A model generated the notes under the pieces. The model saw only the letters and a program-made list of their open reading frames with translations, was not told the DNA's origin and did not search any database. Below, piece by piece: positions 1 to 5,774 of a stretch of 7,194 bases of DNA. The translations under genes were made by a program, and so were the position numbers. This DNA comes from Deltaproteobacteria bacterium (GTDB lineage: Bacteria; Desulfobacterota; Desulfobacteria; Desulfobacterales; Desulfobacteraceae): positions 1 through 7,194 of the forward strand of contig QMMT01000099.1 in assembly GCA_003647385.1 (NCBI GenBank), given 5' to 3'. Every line of letters starts with the position of its first letter. Position 1 is the stretch's first letter.

Positions 1-776
1 GCTGCTGCCTGCTCGGACGCCGGCAGCATATCCAAACTGCCCGCATATAATTTTTCAACTATATCTTTAAACCAGCCGGCCTGCTGCAAATCAATTTCAT
101 AGGGTACGGGTCTTGGAATAGCCGTTACATTTTTCACTCCACGGCTCAGCCAGTCTTCATTCTTGATGATTGCTATAATGATTTCCGAGATTCCCAGGGT
201 TGCAATGGCCAGATAGTCTGTACGCAATCCCAAAGAAATTTTACCAATCAACCAGGCTGCGCCGGCTGCAAGAAAACCACCCGCTATCCATGATAAAAGC
301 ACGGGCAAATGAAGCCCTCCGAGGTAACCGCTGAACGCCGGGTTTATAGCCTCAATTGACTGGGCAGCATCCAGATAGAAATATCTTGTTATAAAAAAAC
401 CTGTCAATATTGTTGCAATGACCCACCATTTGCTTTTAAGTTTTTTATAAATATAAATACTTACGGCGATGGCCAGTGAAAAGATGACGATGGCAACCAG
501 CATTTTCATGCCGCCGGCTTTGACGGCTTCTCTGACGCTTTCTTTTGAAATCAATACGGCACTAAGACCGCCTAAAGCCGTGAAGCCCATTATTCCTACA
601 TTAAATAAACCCGCATACCCCCATTGAATATTTACCCCCAGGGCCATGATAGCTGAAATCAAACACAGGTTTAGAATGCTTAGAGACAAGGACCATGATT
701 GACCCAAACCAACCATGAGCAACAGCAAAAACATAATGCCAAAAGTAACAACAACTCTTATATTGTATTGGCTCAT
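1..776 (-). CDS. livM: Branched-chain amino acid-type ABC transporter permease LivM (partial, C-terminus beyond window)
   Basis: Inner-membrane permease subunit of a Liv/HAAT-type ABC importer; it should pair with the LivH-like protein encoded just upstream. I translated 258 codons from the ATG at 776 and the frame stays open to the window edge, so the C-terminus is missing. Visible features are a hydrophobic N-terminal helix (about residues 8-24), the segment WGYAGLFNVGIMGF (52-65), which matches the conserved early LivM region, hydrophobic stretches around 92-110, 117-133 and 158-178, and LRTDYLAIATLGISEI (184-199), which is the family's cytoplasmic coupling region (usually LRGDYLAI-TLG-GEI). 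The start ATG overlaps the livH stop as ATGA, with an AAGG just upstream, indicating translational coupling. The family assignment is firm; the substrate is not known because no binding protein is present. It could carry branched-chain amino acids, other amino acids, amides or urea-like compounds. Confidence 0.9.
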   Translation of the reverse strand, partial: MSQYNIRVVVTFGIMFLLLLMVGLGQSWSLSLSILNLCLISAIMALGVNIQWGYAGLFNVGIMGFTALGGLSAVLISKESVREAVKAGGMKMLVAIVIFSLAIAVSIYIYKKLKSKWWVIATILTGFFITRYFYLDAAQSIEAINPAFSGYLGGLHLPVLLSWIAGGFLAAGAAWLIGKISLGLRTDYLAIATLGISEIIIAIIKNEDWLSRGVKNVTAIPRPVPYEIDLQQAGWFKDIVEKLYAGSLDMLPASEQAA

Positions 777-1795
777 ATGACCTTACCTTTAAAAATTCCT
801 GTGGGCCGCAATAACAGGACAATTACCAGGATTACAAAAGAAATAGCAACTTTGTATTCAGTTCCAAGAAATTGCGCCAGGCTGTCCGGCTGTAGTACTT
901 CGGGCAGCAGGTAAATTAAAAATTTTTTATATGCATAGGTTAATATCATCTCGGAAAAAGAAATCACAAATCCACCGACAATTGCTCCCATTGGCGAACC
1001 AATACCCCCGACAATCACTGCTGCAAAAACGGGTAATAACAATTGATGGTATGAGTTTGCCATAAATCCTTTATCAAGACCATATAAAACCCCGGCAATT
1101 GTTGTCAGAACTGCCACCAGCATCCAGGTAACCCGTACGACCTTTTCAGGATCAATTCCGGATAACAGTGCCAGATCTTTGTTGTCAGCATATGCGCGCA
1201 TTGCTTTGCCGGTTTTTGTTTTTTGTAAAAAATAGAAGACAAAACACACCAGTAAAATCACAATGGTTATGGTTAAAAACTGTGAAGTTTTAATTGCAAG
1301 TCCTTCGGCAAGTCCTGTCATGGTTTTAAACTCTCTGGCCGTTATAATAAATCGTGCCCCATCGGCAAAGATATGATGTTCCGGTCCTAAGATGAACCTT
1401 ACAAGGCCGCCGGTTACAAACATAACGCCAACGGATGCCATAACGATGGTAATGGGTTTGCTGTTTTGTTTTCGATAGTAATTATATACAAATTTATCAA
1501 CAAGAAGTACGTAGATAAGACAGGCAATAATTGCAAAAGGAAGCGCCAAAAGAGCCGTTGGCATAAATCCTAAGGTTATGCCCAGCTTTTGCAGCAGCCA
1601 TGTAATTAAAATAGTCGCAACAGTACTGAATGCCATGGTATCACCCTGGGCAAAGTTGGCAAATCTTAAAACCGCGTAAACCAGAGTAACTGCCAGTGCG
1701 CCCAGGGCAAGTTGTGATCCATATGACAGGGCCGGCATGAATACAAAATTTAAGAGTAAAACAATCGCGTTGAGAATATCGGTGAACTCAGGCAT
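773..1795 (-). CDS. livH: Branched-chain amino acid-type ABC transporter permease LivH
   Basis: Inner-membrane permease of the same importer, 340 residues, somewhat longer than the roughly 300 usual for LivH. Characteristic motifs are RFANFAQGD (44-52), equivalent to the family's INFAHG region, AMRAYADNKDLALLSGID (198-215), the cytoplasmic loop that contacts the ATPases, and AVIVGGIGSPMGAIVGG (259-275), a hallmark of the family. Hydrophobic spans near 10-40, 56-68, 80-98, 115-136, 172-190, 222-240, 252-284 and 315-329 suggest the usual eight or so membrane helices. Extra length sits at the N-terminus and in a loop at about 288-312. The start is well supported: AGGAGG sits four bases before the ATG, inside the end of livF, and the livF stop TAG directly abuts this ATG. 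The stop overlaps livM by ATGA. The substrate is not determinable from this subunit. Confidence 0.93.
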   Translation of the reverse strand: MPEFTDILNAIVLLLNFVFMPALSYGSQLALGALAVTLVYAVLRFANFAQGDTMAFSTVATILITWLLQKLGITLGFMPTALLALPFAIIACLIYVLLVDKFVYNYYRKQNSKPITIVMASVGVMFVTGGLVRFILGPEHHIFADGARFIITAREFKTMTGLAEGLAIKTSQFLTITIVILLVCFVFYFLQKTKTGKAMRAYADNKDLALLSGIDPEKVVRVTWMLVAVLTTIAGVLYGLDKGFMANSYHQLLLPVFAAVIVGGIGSPMGAIVGGFVISFSEMILTYAYKKFLIYLLPEVLQPDSLAQFLGTEYKVAISFVILVIVLLLRPTGIFKGKVI

Positions 1796-2503
1796 CTATC
1801 CTCCTAAAAAAGATCTGCGTACTTCAGGGTTTGCCAGAAGTTCTTTGCCAGTGCCGGTGTGCTCATTTCTTCCTGAGACCAGAACAAACCCTTTGTCGGC
1901 AATTTCTAAAGCCTGCCTGGCGTTTTGTTCTACCATTAACACTGCCCGGCCCGAGTTTTTTAAATTTAAAATATTTCCAAAAATTTCATCCATTACTTTT
2001 GGTGCCACTCCCGCTGTGGGTTCATCTAACAACATTATCGTGGGTTGTGTCATCATGGCCCTGCCAAACGCTGCCTGTTGGCGTTGACCACCGGATAACT
2101 GCCCTACCAGCTGATTTTTCCTGTCATGCAGGATAGGAAACAGATCATAAACTTCTGCCAGGGTTTGTGATATATCGTCCGTTCTTAAAAAAGCGCCCAT
2201 TTCAAGGTTTTCCTGCACGGTCATTGTAGGAAAAACATTATCTGTCTGCGGCACAAAAGCAAGTCCCAGGCGTATTCTCTTTTGCACGGACAGCCTGGAT
2301 ATGTCCTTGCCTTCCAATGTTACAGAGCCTGAACTTAATTTAAGCATGCCAAGGAGTACTTTCATGGCAGTTGACTTACCTGCGCCATTGGGGCCGACAA
2401 TAACAGCCAACTCACCTTTTTCTACCTCAACAGAGCAACTATTGAGTATGGGTACATTATAATCATATGCTGCAACCATATCTTGACCAGATAAATAAGC
2501 CAT
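1796..2503 (-). CDS. livF: ABC transporter ATP-binding protein LivF
   Basis: Cytoplasmic ATPase of the Liv-type importer, 235 residues, the normal LivF length. Walker A GPNGAGKST is at 37-45, Q-loop Gln at 86 (FVPQTDNVFP), ABC signature LSGGQ at 136-140, Walker B IMLLDE at 156-161, and VEQNARQALEIAD at 191-203. The VEQN at the H-loop position, with Gln in place of His, is typical of LivF rather than a defect. The second ATP-binding partner is LivG, encoded immediately upstream. The start ATG shares one base with the livG stop (TAATG), so translation is probably coupled, and the stop abuts the livH start. All key nucleotide-binding elements are present, so the protein looks functional. Confidence 0.95.
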   Translation of the reverse strand: MAYLSGQDMVAAYDYNVPILNSCSVEVEKGELAVIVGPNGAGKSTAMKVLLGMLKLSSGSVTLEGKDISRLSVQKRIRLGLAFVPQTDNVFPTMTVQENLEMGAFLRTDDISQTLAEVYDLFPILHDRKNQLVGQLSGGQRQQAAFGRAMMTQPTIMLLDEPTAGVAPKVMDEIFGNILNLKNSGRAVLMVEQNARQALEIADKGFVLVSGRNEHTGTGKELLANPEVRRSFLGG

Positions 2504-3279
2504 TAAGTTAAACCCTTTTCTTTAATTCCCCTGCCTAAATAAGCGTCAATAACCTGTTCGTTATTTTTTACTTCTTTTGGAGTCCCTTCAGTCAAAACAC
2601 TGCCGCTGGTAAGTACAATAACCGGATTACACAGTTTTGAGATGAAATCCATATCATGCTCAATCATACAGAATGTATAACCGTGTTCTGAGTTCAACCG
2701 TAAAATCGCATCACCAATCTGGCGCAATAACGTACGGTTTACGCCGGCACCCACTTCATCCAGCAGCACTACCCTGGCGTCTACCATCATGGTGCGGGCA
2801 AGCTCTAATAATTTTTTTTGTCCTCCGGAAAGCCTGCCTGCTTTTTCATTTTTAAGGTGCAGTATATTAAGAAACTTTATGACTTCTTCAGCCTTTTTCT
2901 GTAGTCTGTTTTCCTGTTTTTGAATCTGCCCACGCCGAACCCATGAATTTATTATATTCTCCCCAAGCTGGTTGCCGGGCACCATCATTAAATTTTCAAG
3001 CACGGTAAGGGTTGGGAACGGATGGGCAATTTGAAACGTTCTTAAAAGACCTTTGTGAAATAAATTGTGCGAGTCTAATCCTGTTATATCTTCATCTTCA
3101 AGATAGATTTTGCCTGACGTTGGTTTGTATAACCCTGCGATAAGATTGAATAAAGTTGTTTTGCCGGCACCATTGGGACCAATCAAGCCGGTAATAGACC
3201 CTTTTTTGATATGTAAATTTACTTTGTCGACAGCCTTGATTCCGCCAAAGTGTTTAGAAAGATTATTAACCTTAATCAT
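2503..3279 (-). CDS. livG: ABC transporter ATP-binding protein LivG
   Basis: First gene of the importer operon, 258 residues, the usual LivG size. Walker A GPNGAGKTT is at 34-42, Q-loop RTFQ at 80-83, signature LSGGQ at 150-154, Walker B VVLLDE at 170-175, and H-loop IEHDMDF at 206-212. The stretch FPTLTVLENLMM (88-99) followed by a charged, helical insertion up to about residue 135 is typical of LivG and distinguishes it from LivF. One departure: the residue after the catalytic Glu is Val (LDEVGAGVN, 173-181), where LivG proteins normally have Pro (LDEP-AG). This should not abolish activity, because the Asp and Glu are kept. The start is supported by AAAGGA about seven bases upstream. It is probably transcribed from a promoter in the divergent intergenic region at 3280-3563. 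Confidence 0.95.
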   Translation of the reverse strand: MIKVNNLSKHFGGIKAVDKVNLHIKKGSITGLIGPNGAGKTTLFNLIAGLYKPTSGKIYLEDEDITGLDSHNLFHKGLLRTFQIAHPFPTLTVLENLMMVPGNQLGENIINSWVRRGQIQKQENRLQKKAEEVIKFLNILHLKNEKAGRLSGGQKKLLELARTMMVDARVVLLDEVGAGVNRTLLRQIGDAILRLNSEHGYTFCMIEHDMDFISKLCNPVIVLTSGSVLTEGTPKEVKNNEQVIDAYLGRGIKEKGLT

Positions 3280-3285
3280 TTAGAA

Positions 3286-3291
3286 TCCTTT
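3286..3291 (-). promoter_or_regulatory. Ribosome binding site of livG
   Basis: On the minus strand AAAGGA lies about seven bases before the ATG at 3279. It supports this start for the first gene of the operon. Confidence 0.6.
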
Positions 3292-3302
3292 CTAATTTTA
3301 TT

Positions 3303-3332
3303 CATATGACCATGACAAATAAAAAGTGTCAA
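3303..3332 (-). promoter_or_regulatory. Candidate sigma-70 promoter of the liv operon
   Basis: On the minus strand a perfect TTGACA (3327-3332) is followed 17-18 bases later by TCATAT/CATATG (3303-3309), a poor match to TATAAT. The box ends about 25 bases before the livG start codon, leaving room for a very short leader carrying the AAAGGA ribosome site. The -35 element overlaps an inverted repeat (TGACA-N9-TGTCA, 3313-3331), a possible operator. The -10 is weak, so the call is tentative. Confidence 0.35.
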
Positions 3333-3444
3333 GGAAAAATCCAACCCCGGAAAAACGCATGTAAATATTCTGAAGTACCAAACATTGTGGTTTGTATTTT
3401 TTATTTGAATGTCAGGGCTGACTAATGAAGCCATTGGTATTTGA

Positions 3445-3460
3445 TGTAGATAAATTTACA
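3445..3460. repeat. 16-bp near-perfect palindrome, candidate operator
   Basis: TGTAGATAAATTTACA pairs at six of its eight positions across the dyad axis (only the G/T and central A/A pairs fail). It lies about 100 bp upstream of the plus-strand start and about 165 bp upstream of livG. Size and symmetry fit a dimeric repressor or activator site, but the cognate regulator is not in the window. Confidence 0.35.
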
Positions 3461-3563
3461 TGGACGGCGGTATACGGTGAGCGACATAAACAGAGCAGGA
3501 GAAGAGCAGCCTGTGCAATCAATCCGGCTGGTTCTGATAAAAAGCAAAAAATAGGTAGGTAGC

Positions 3564-4355
3564 ATGAAAATAGCAGTCCCAAGTACTGAGGCAAACTTGG
3601 ACGGAATGGTGGAGAACAAGCTGGGTATAGCTGCCCATGTGCTGGTGATCGAAACCGATGATATGTCCTTTGAGGTTTTGAACGGACCATCAGGTTCATC
3701 TCGACCCGGGGCTGGAGTACAGACTATTTCCCTGGTCATGGATATGGGTATCCAGGTCATTCTTGTTGGCTTTATTTCTCCAGATATTGCTAAAGTATTG
3801 GCAAGACAAGGTATTGAAATTGTCCCACAAATTTCTGGTTCAGTAGCCAAAGCAGTCACGAGCTATATGGACTCGAGGTCCTCAAACTCCAAACTGAAAA
3901 ATGATGAACTGCCGTCCAGAGAATCCACATCGAAAGATCAATGGATTGCGGCTATGAAAAAGAGCCTGCGCCAGTTTCAGTCCATTTTACCTCTGCTCGT
4001 TGGTGTGATCCTGTTGCTGGGGTTGTTTCAAGGATTTGTGTCGAAGCAGACACTGCTTTCTTTTTTTTCCGGCTCTGCTGTTCTCGATTCATTCTGGGGG
4101 GCTTGCATGGGAAGTGTCCTGACTGGAAATCCCGTCAACAGTTATGTAATAGGCAAAAATCTTTTGAATATTGGTGTTGGTCTATCCGGGGTCACGGCAA
4201 TGATGCTGACCTGGGTCAGTATTGGGTTGATTCAGCTGCCTGTGGAGTCTAAGGCTCTTGGCATACGGTTTGCTCTGGTACGCAATATTACCGGATTTAT
4301 CGTGGCCATAATTATGTCTGTTGTCGTTGTTTGGTTTGCAGGGGGACGTATATGA
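3564..4355 (+). CDS. NifX/NifB-C-like domain fused to a half permease (YraQ/ArsP-like)
   Basis: A 263-residue two-part protein. Residues 1-103 resemble the dinitrogenase iron-molybdenum cofactor domain (NifX/NifB C-terminal, COG1433 type): MKIAVPS start, a VLVIETDD strand, RPGAGVQ at 47-53, and a GIQVILVGF-SPD--KVLARQGIEIV core at 62-87. A hydrophilic Ser/Lys/Glu-rich linker follows (104-127). Residues 137-263 are a membrane domain with hydrophobic spans near 140-158, 170-185, 203-222 and 240-260. It carries LTGNPVNSYVIG (186-197) and IRFALVRNITGF (234-245), which recall the permease family of UPF0718/COG0701 (YraQ, ArsP). The start is preceded by AGGTAGG four bases away, and the upstream frame is closed by a TAG at 3552. 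The stop overlaps the next gene by ATGA, and the two products probably assemble. The soluble domain should be cytoplasmic. Substrate and function are unknown; metal, metalloid or cofactor handling is only a guess. No nitrogenase genes are nearby. Confidence 0.8.
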   Translation: MKIAVPSTEANLDGMVENKLGIAAHVLVIETDDMSFEVLNGPSGSSRPGAGVQTISLVMDMGIQVILVGFISPDIAKVLARQGIEIVPQISGSVAKAVTSYMDSRSSNSKLKNDELPSRESTSKDQWIAAMKKSLRQFQSILPLLVGVILLLGLFQGFVSKQTLLSFFSGSAVLDSFWGACMGSVLTGNPVNSYVIGKNLLNIGVGLSGVTAMMLTWVSIGLIQLPVESKALGIRFALVRNITGFIVAIIMSVVVVWFAGGRI

Positions 4356-4897
4356 GTTCAGAAAGAGATTCTTCGGGCTTTAGGGCGTTGGCACGGCCAT
4401 GGTTGTTTCCTCTCGGAGTTGCAGGCATGTATGGACTCGGGATCGGGCTTGCACCTGAGAGCACTTATCGTGCATTGCAGATGAGTGGTTCTATGTTTTG
4501 GCAGCTTGCTCTGCCCATCTGCTTAGCCCTTATCATGATGGTGGTGCTTAACCGATTTTTATCCCCGGCAGTGGTAACGCTTTTTTTAGGTCGAAATGCT
4601 GGTTTAAAAGGAATATTCCTTTCATCCCTGGCAGGTATTTTGTCAATGGGGCCTGTTTATGCCTGGTATCCATTGCTAAAAAATTTGAGGGATAAGGGAG
4701 CCACAGACTTCCACCTTGCTAATTTTATAGGTAACCGTTCGGTAAAACCAGTTCTTTTGCCAGTGTTGATAGTATATTGGGGTTGGTACTTTACCTCATT
4801 ATTCGTGCTGGTCAGCCTTGCAGGTGCATTAATTGCAGCCTGCATCGTGAGCTTGTTTTGTTCCCATTCTCAACATCCGAAGAATGACAGAATGTAA
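4352..4897 (+). CDS. Half permease, YraQ/ArsP-like (COG0701), partner of the upstream fusion protein
   Basis: A 181-residue membrane protein with hydrophobic spans near 15-33, 47-66, 86-106, 131-143 and 146-169. AGILSMGPVYAWYPLLKNLRDKG spans 94-116, and IGNRSVKPVLLP (126-137) mirrors the GNPVNSYVIG motif of the upstream protein, suggesting two related halves of one transporter. Full-length members of this family are about 300-350 residues, so the two membrane parts together make roughly one complete permease. I chose the ATG at 4352, which overlaps the upstream stop as ATGA and has an AGGGGGA ribosome site about seven bases before it. A TTG at 4331 in the same frame would give seven more residues but lacks comparable support. 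The C-terminus is short and polar. Substrate unknown. Confidence 0.75.
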   Translation: MSSERDSSGFRALARPWLFPLGVAGMYGLGIGLAPESTYRALQMSGSMFWQLALPICLALIMMVVLNRFLSPAVVTLFLGRNAGLKGIFLSSLAGILSMGPVYAWYPLLKNLRDKGATDFHLANFIGNRSVKPVLLPVLIVYWGWYFTSLFVLVSLAGALIAACIVSLFCSHSQHPKNDRM

Positions 4898-4919
4898 ATA
4901 GCTGGACAGGGAAAATACT

Positions 4920-5756
4920 TTAACCTTTGTATTGGAGGCAAAGCCCGACCCCGACCTCTTTTACATTGACAACCCGGGACAGGGCAATTTTTGATGCAAG
5001 GTCTGTACAATGACAGGCATATACTCTATCGGGATGAAAATTTTTAAAGTAGGAAATGGTACCTTCAAGCTGTCGTTTAGAAGGGTTTAGCAGATGAAAC
5101 CCGCCAATGACATCTAAAATTCGCTGTTCTTTGCAGACTTTTTTGGCATATTCAATGATATTGCAGATTCCTGCATGGGAACATCCGGTAATAATGACAA
5201 GTCCTTTAGGCGTTTTATAAACAAGGGCGGAATCTTCAATAACGATATCATCTTCATTTGAACCATCTTTTCGGCCAAAGGGCAGACTTCCTTCAAAATC
5301 ATTTATTCTGGGTATTTCCCCAAGAAAAACAAGATGCTCGGTCAAAAATTGAGGTTCCTTACTTAAGCGAAGATCAAAATGTTTGGCAAGCCTGTCTTTT
5401 GAAATTAAAGAGCCGATTTCCCTGAGCCCATCAGCACTGACACCGGTTAAGGTTTCCGGATGAGCGATCAGGGCAGGACGCGAGAAGGGATGGTGTTCAA
5501 TTGTAAGTTCCGTAAGATACCGTAAATAAGGTTCTATTCCCCATGTATGATCCAGATGGGAGTGCGAAAGTACGATGAAATCAAGATTCACCAGGTTTTT
5601 TCCCATCTTCTGGGCATTCCTGATAAAAATATCCGAATAACCCGTATCAAATAAAACAGACAGATCTCCATCCTCGATGAGAAATGATAATCCGGGTTCT
5701 GCCAGGAAATACCGGTCGATAAGCGTATTGTTGTCAACAAGAACAGTGAGCTGCAT
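4920..5756 (-). CDS. MBL-fold metallo-hydrolase, COG1237 type
   Basis: A 278-residue cytoplasmic protein of the metallo-beta-lactamase fold. The metal-binding motif HSHLDH lies at 65-70 (His65, His67, Asp69, His70), following LFDTGYS (36-41). Further likely ligands are His194 in ITGCSHAGI, His221 in VIGGFHL and His249 in ACHCTD. The GCSH-GI, GGFHL and HCT blocks are characteristic of the COG1237 branch, whose archaeal member is named for 7,8-dihydropterin-6-methyl-4-(beta-D-ribofuranosyl)aminobenzene 5'-phosphate synthesis. Most bacterial members have no proven substrate, so that name should not be transferred. No signal peptide is visible. It follows the aminotransferase gene by 18 bp and has a GGAAGG ribosome site seven to eight bases before its ATG, so the two are probably one operon. 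Its stop faces the permease gene's stop across only 22 bp. Confidence 0.88.
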   Translation of the reverse strand: MQLTVLVDNNTLIDRYFLAEPGLSFLIEDGDLSVLFDTGYSDIFIRNAQKMGKNLVNLDFIVLSHSHLDHTWGIEPYLRYLTELTIEHHPFSRPALIAHPETLTGVSADGLREIGSLISKDRLAKHFDLRLSKEPQFLTEHLVFLGEIPRINDFEGSLPFGRKDGSNEDDIVIEDSALVYKTPKGLVIITGCSHAGICNIIEYAKKVCKEQRILDVIGGFHLLNPSKRQLEGTISYFKNFHPDRVYACHCTDLASKIALSRVVNVKEVGVGLCLQYKG

Positions 5757-5774
5757 AATTATTACCTTCCATTA

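Larger units (their letters stand above)
3280..3563. other. Divergent intergenic region between livG and the NifX-permease gene
   Basis: This 284-bp stretch separates two divergently transcribed units and must hold both promoters. I see a candidate liv promoter near its left end. For the plus-strand gene no convincing -35/-10 or -24/-12 pair was found. Several short dyads are present: TGACA-N9-TGTCA (3313-3331), CAAAC-N6-GTTTG (3379-3394), GTCAG-GG-CTGAC (3411-3422) and the 16-bp near-palindrome TGTAGATAAATTTACA (3445-3460). A direct repeat AGAGCAG occurs at 3492-3498 and 3503-3509. No credible coding sequence was found. Confidence 0.6.

Noticed and set aside
601..822. Minus-strand 73-codon open frame at the livH/livM junction
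   Set aside because: It is another frame of the same strand as livM; the livM frame from 776 gives a clear LivM protein.
1737..2087. Plus-strand 116-codon open frame antisense to livF
   Set aside because: It lies opposite a complete ABC ATPase with all motifs and its product resembles nothing.
3477..3554. GTG-initiated 25-residue leader frame ending just before the NifX-permease gene
   Set aside because: No convincing ribosome site at the first GTG, no repeated regulatory codons and no attenuator hairpin; probably chance.
3422..3859. Minus-strand open frame of 145 codons over the intergenic region and the NifX-like domain
   Set aside because: It is antisense to a well-supported gene, has a Pro/Ser/Thr/Cys-rich composition with no recognisable domain, and no ribosome site.
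3564..3872. Nitrogenase cofactor gene (nifX or nifB proper)
   Set aside because: Only the small NifX-type domain is present, fused to a permease half; no radical-SAM portion and no nif genes are in the window.
4331..4351. TTG start giving a seven-residue longer second permease
   Set aside because: The ATG at 4352 has an ATGA overlap and a purine-rich ribosome site, which is the more usual arrangement.
4920..5756. Beta-lactamase or antibiotic-resistance function
   Set aside because: The GCSH, GGFHL and HCT blocks place it in the COG1237 branch, and there is no signal peptide.
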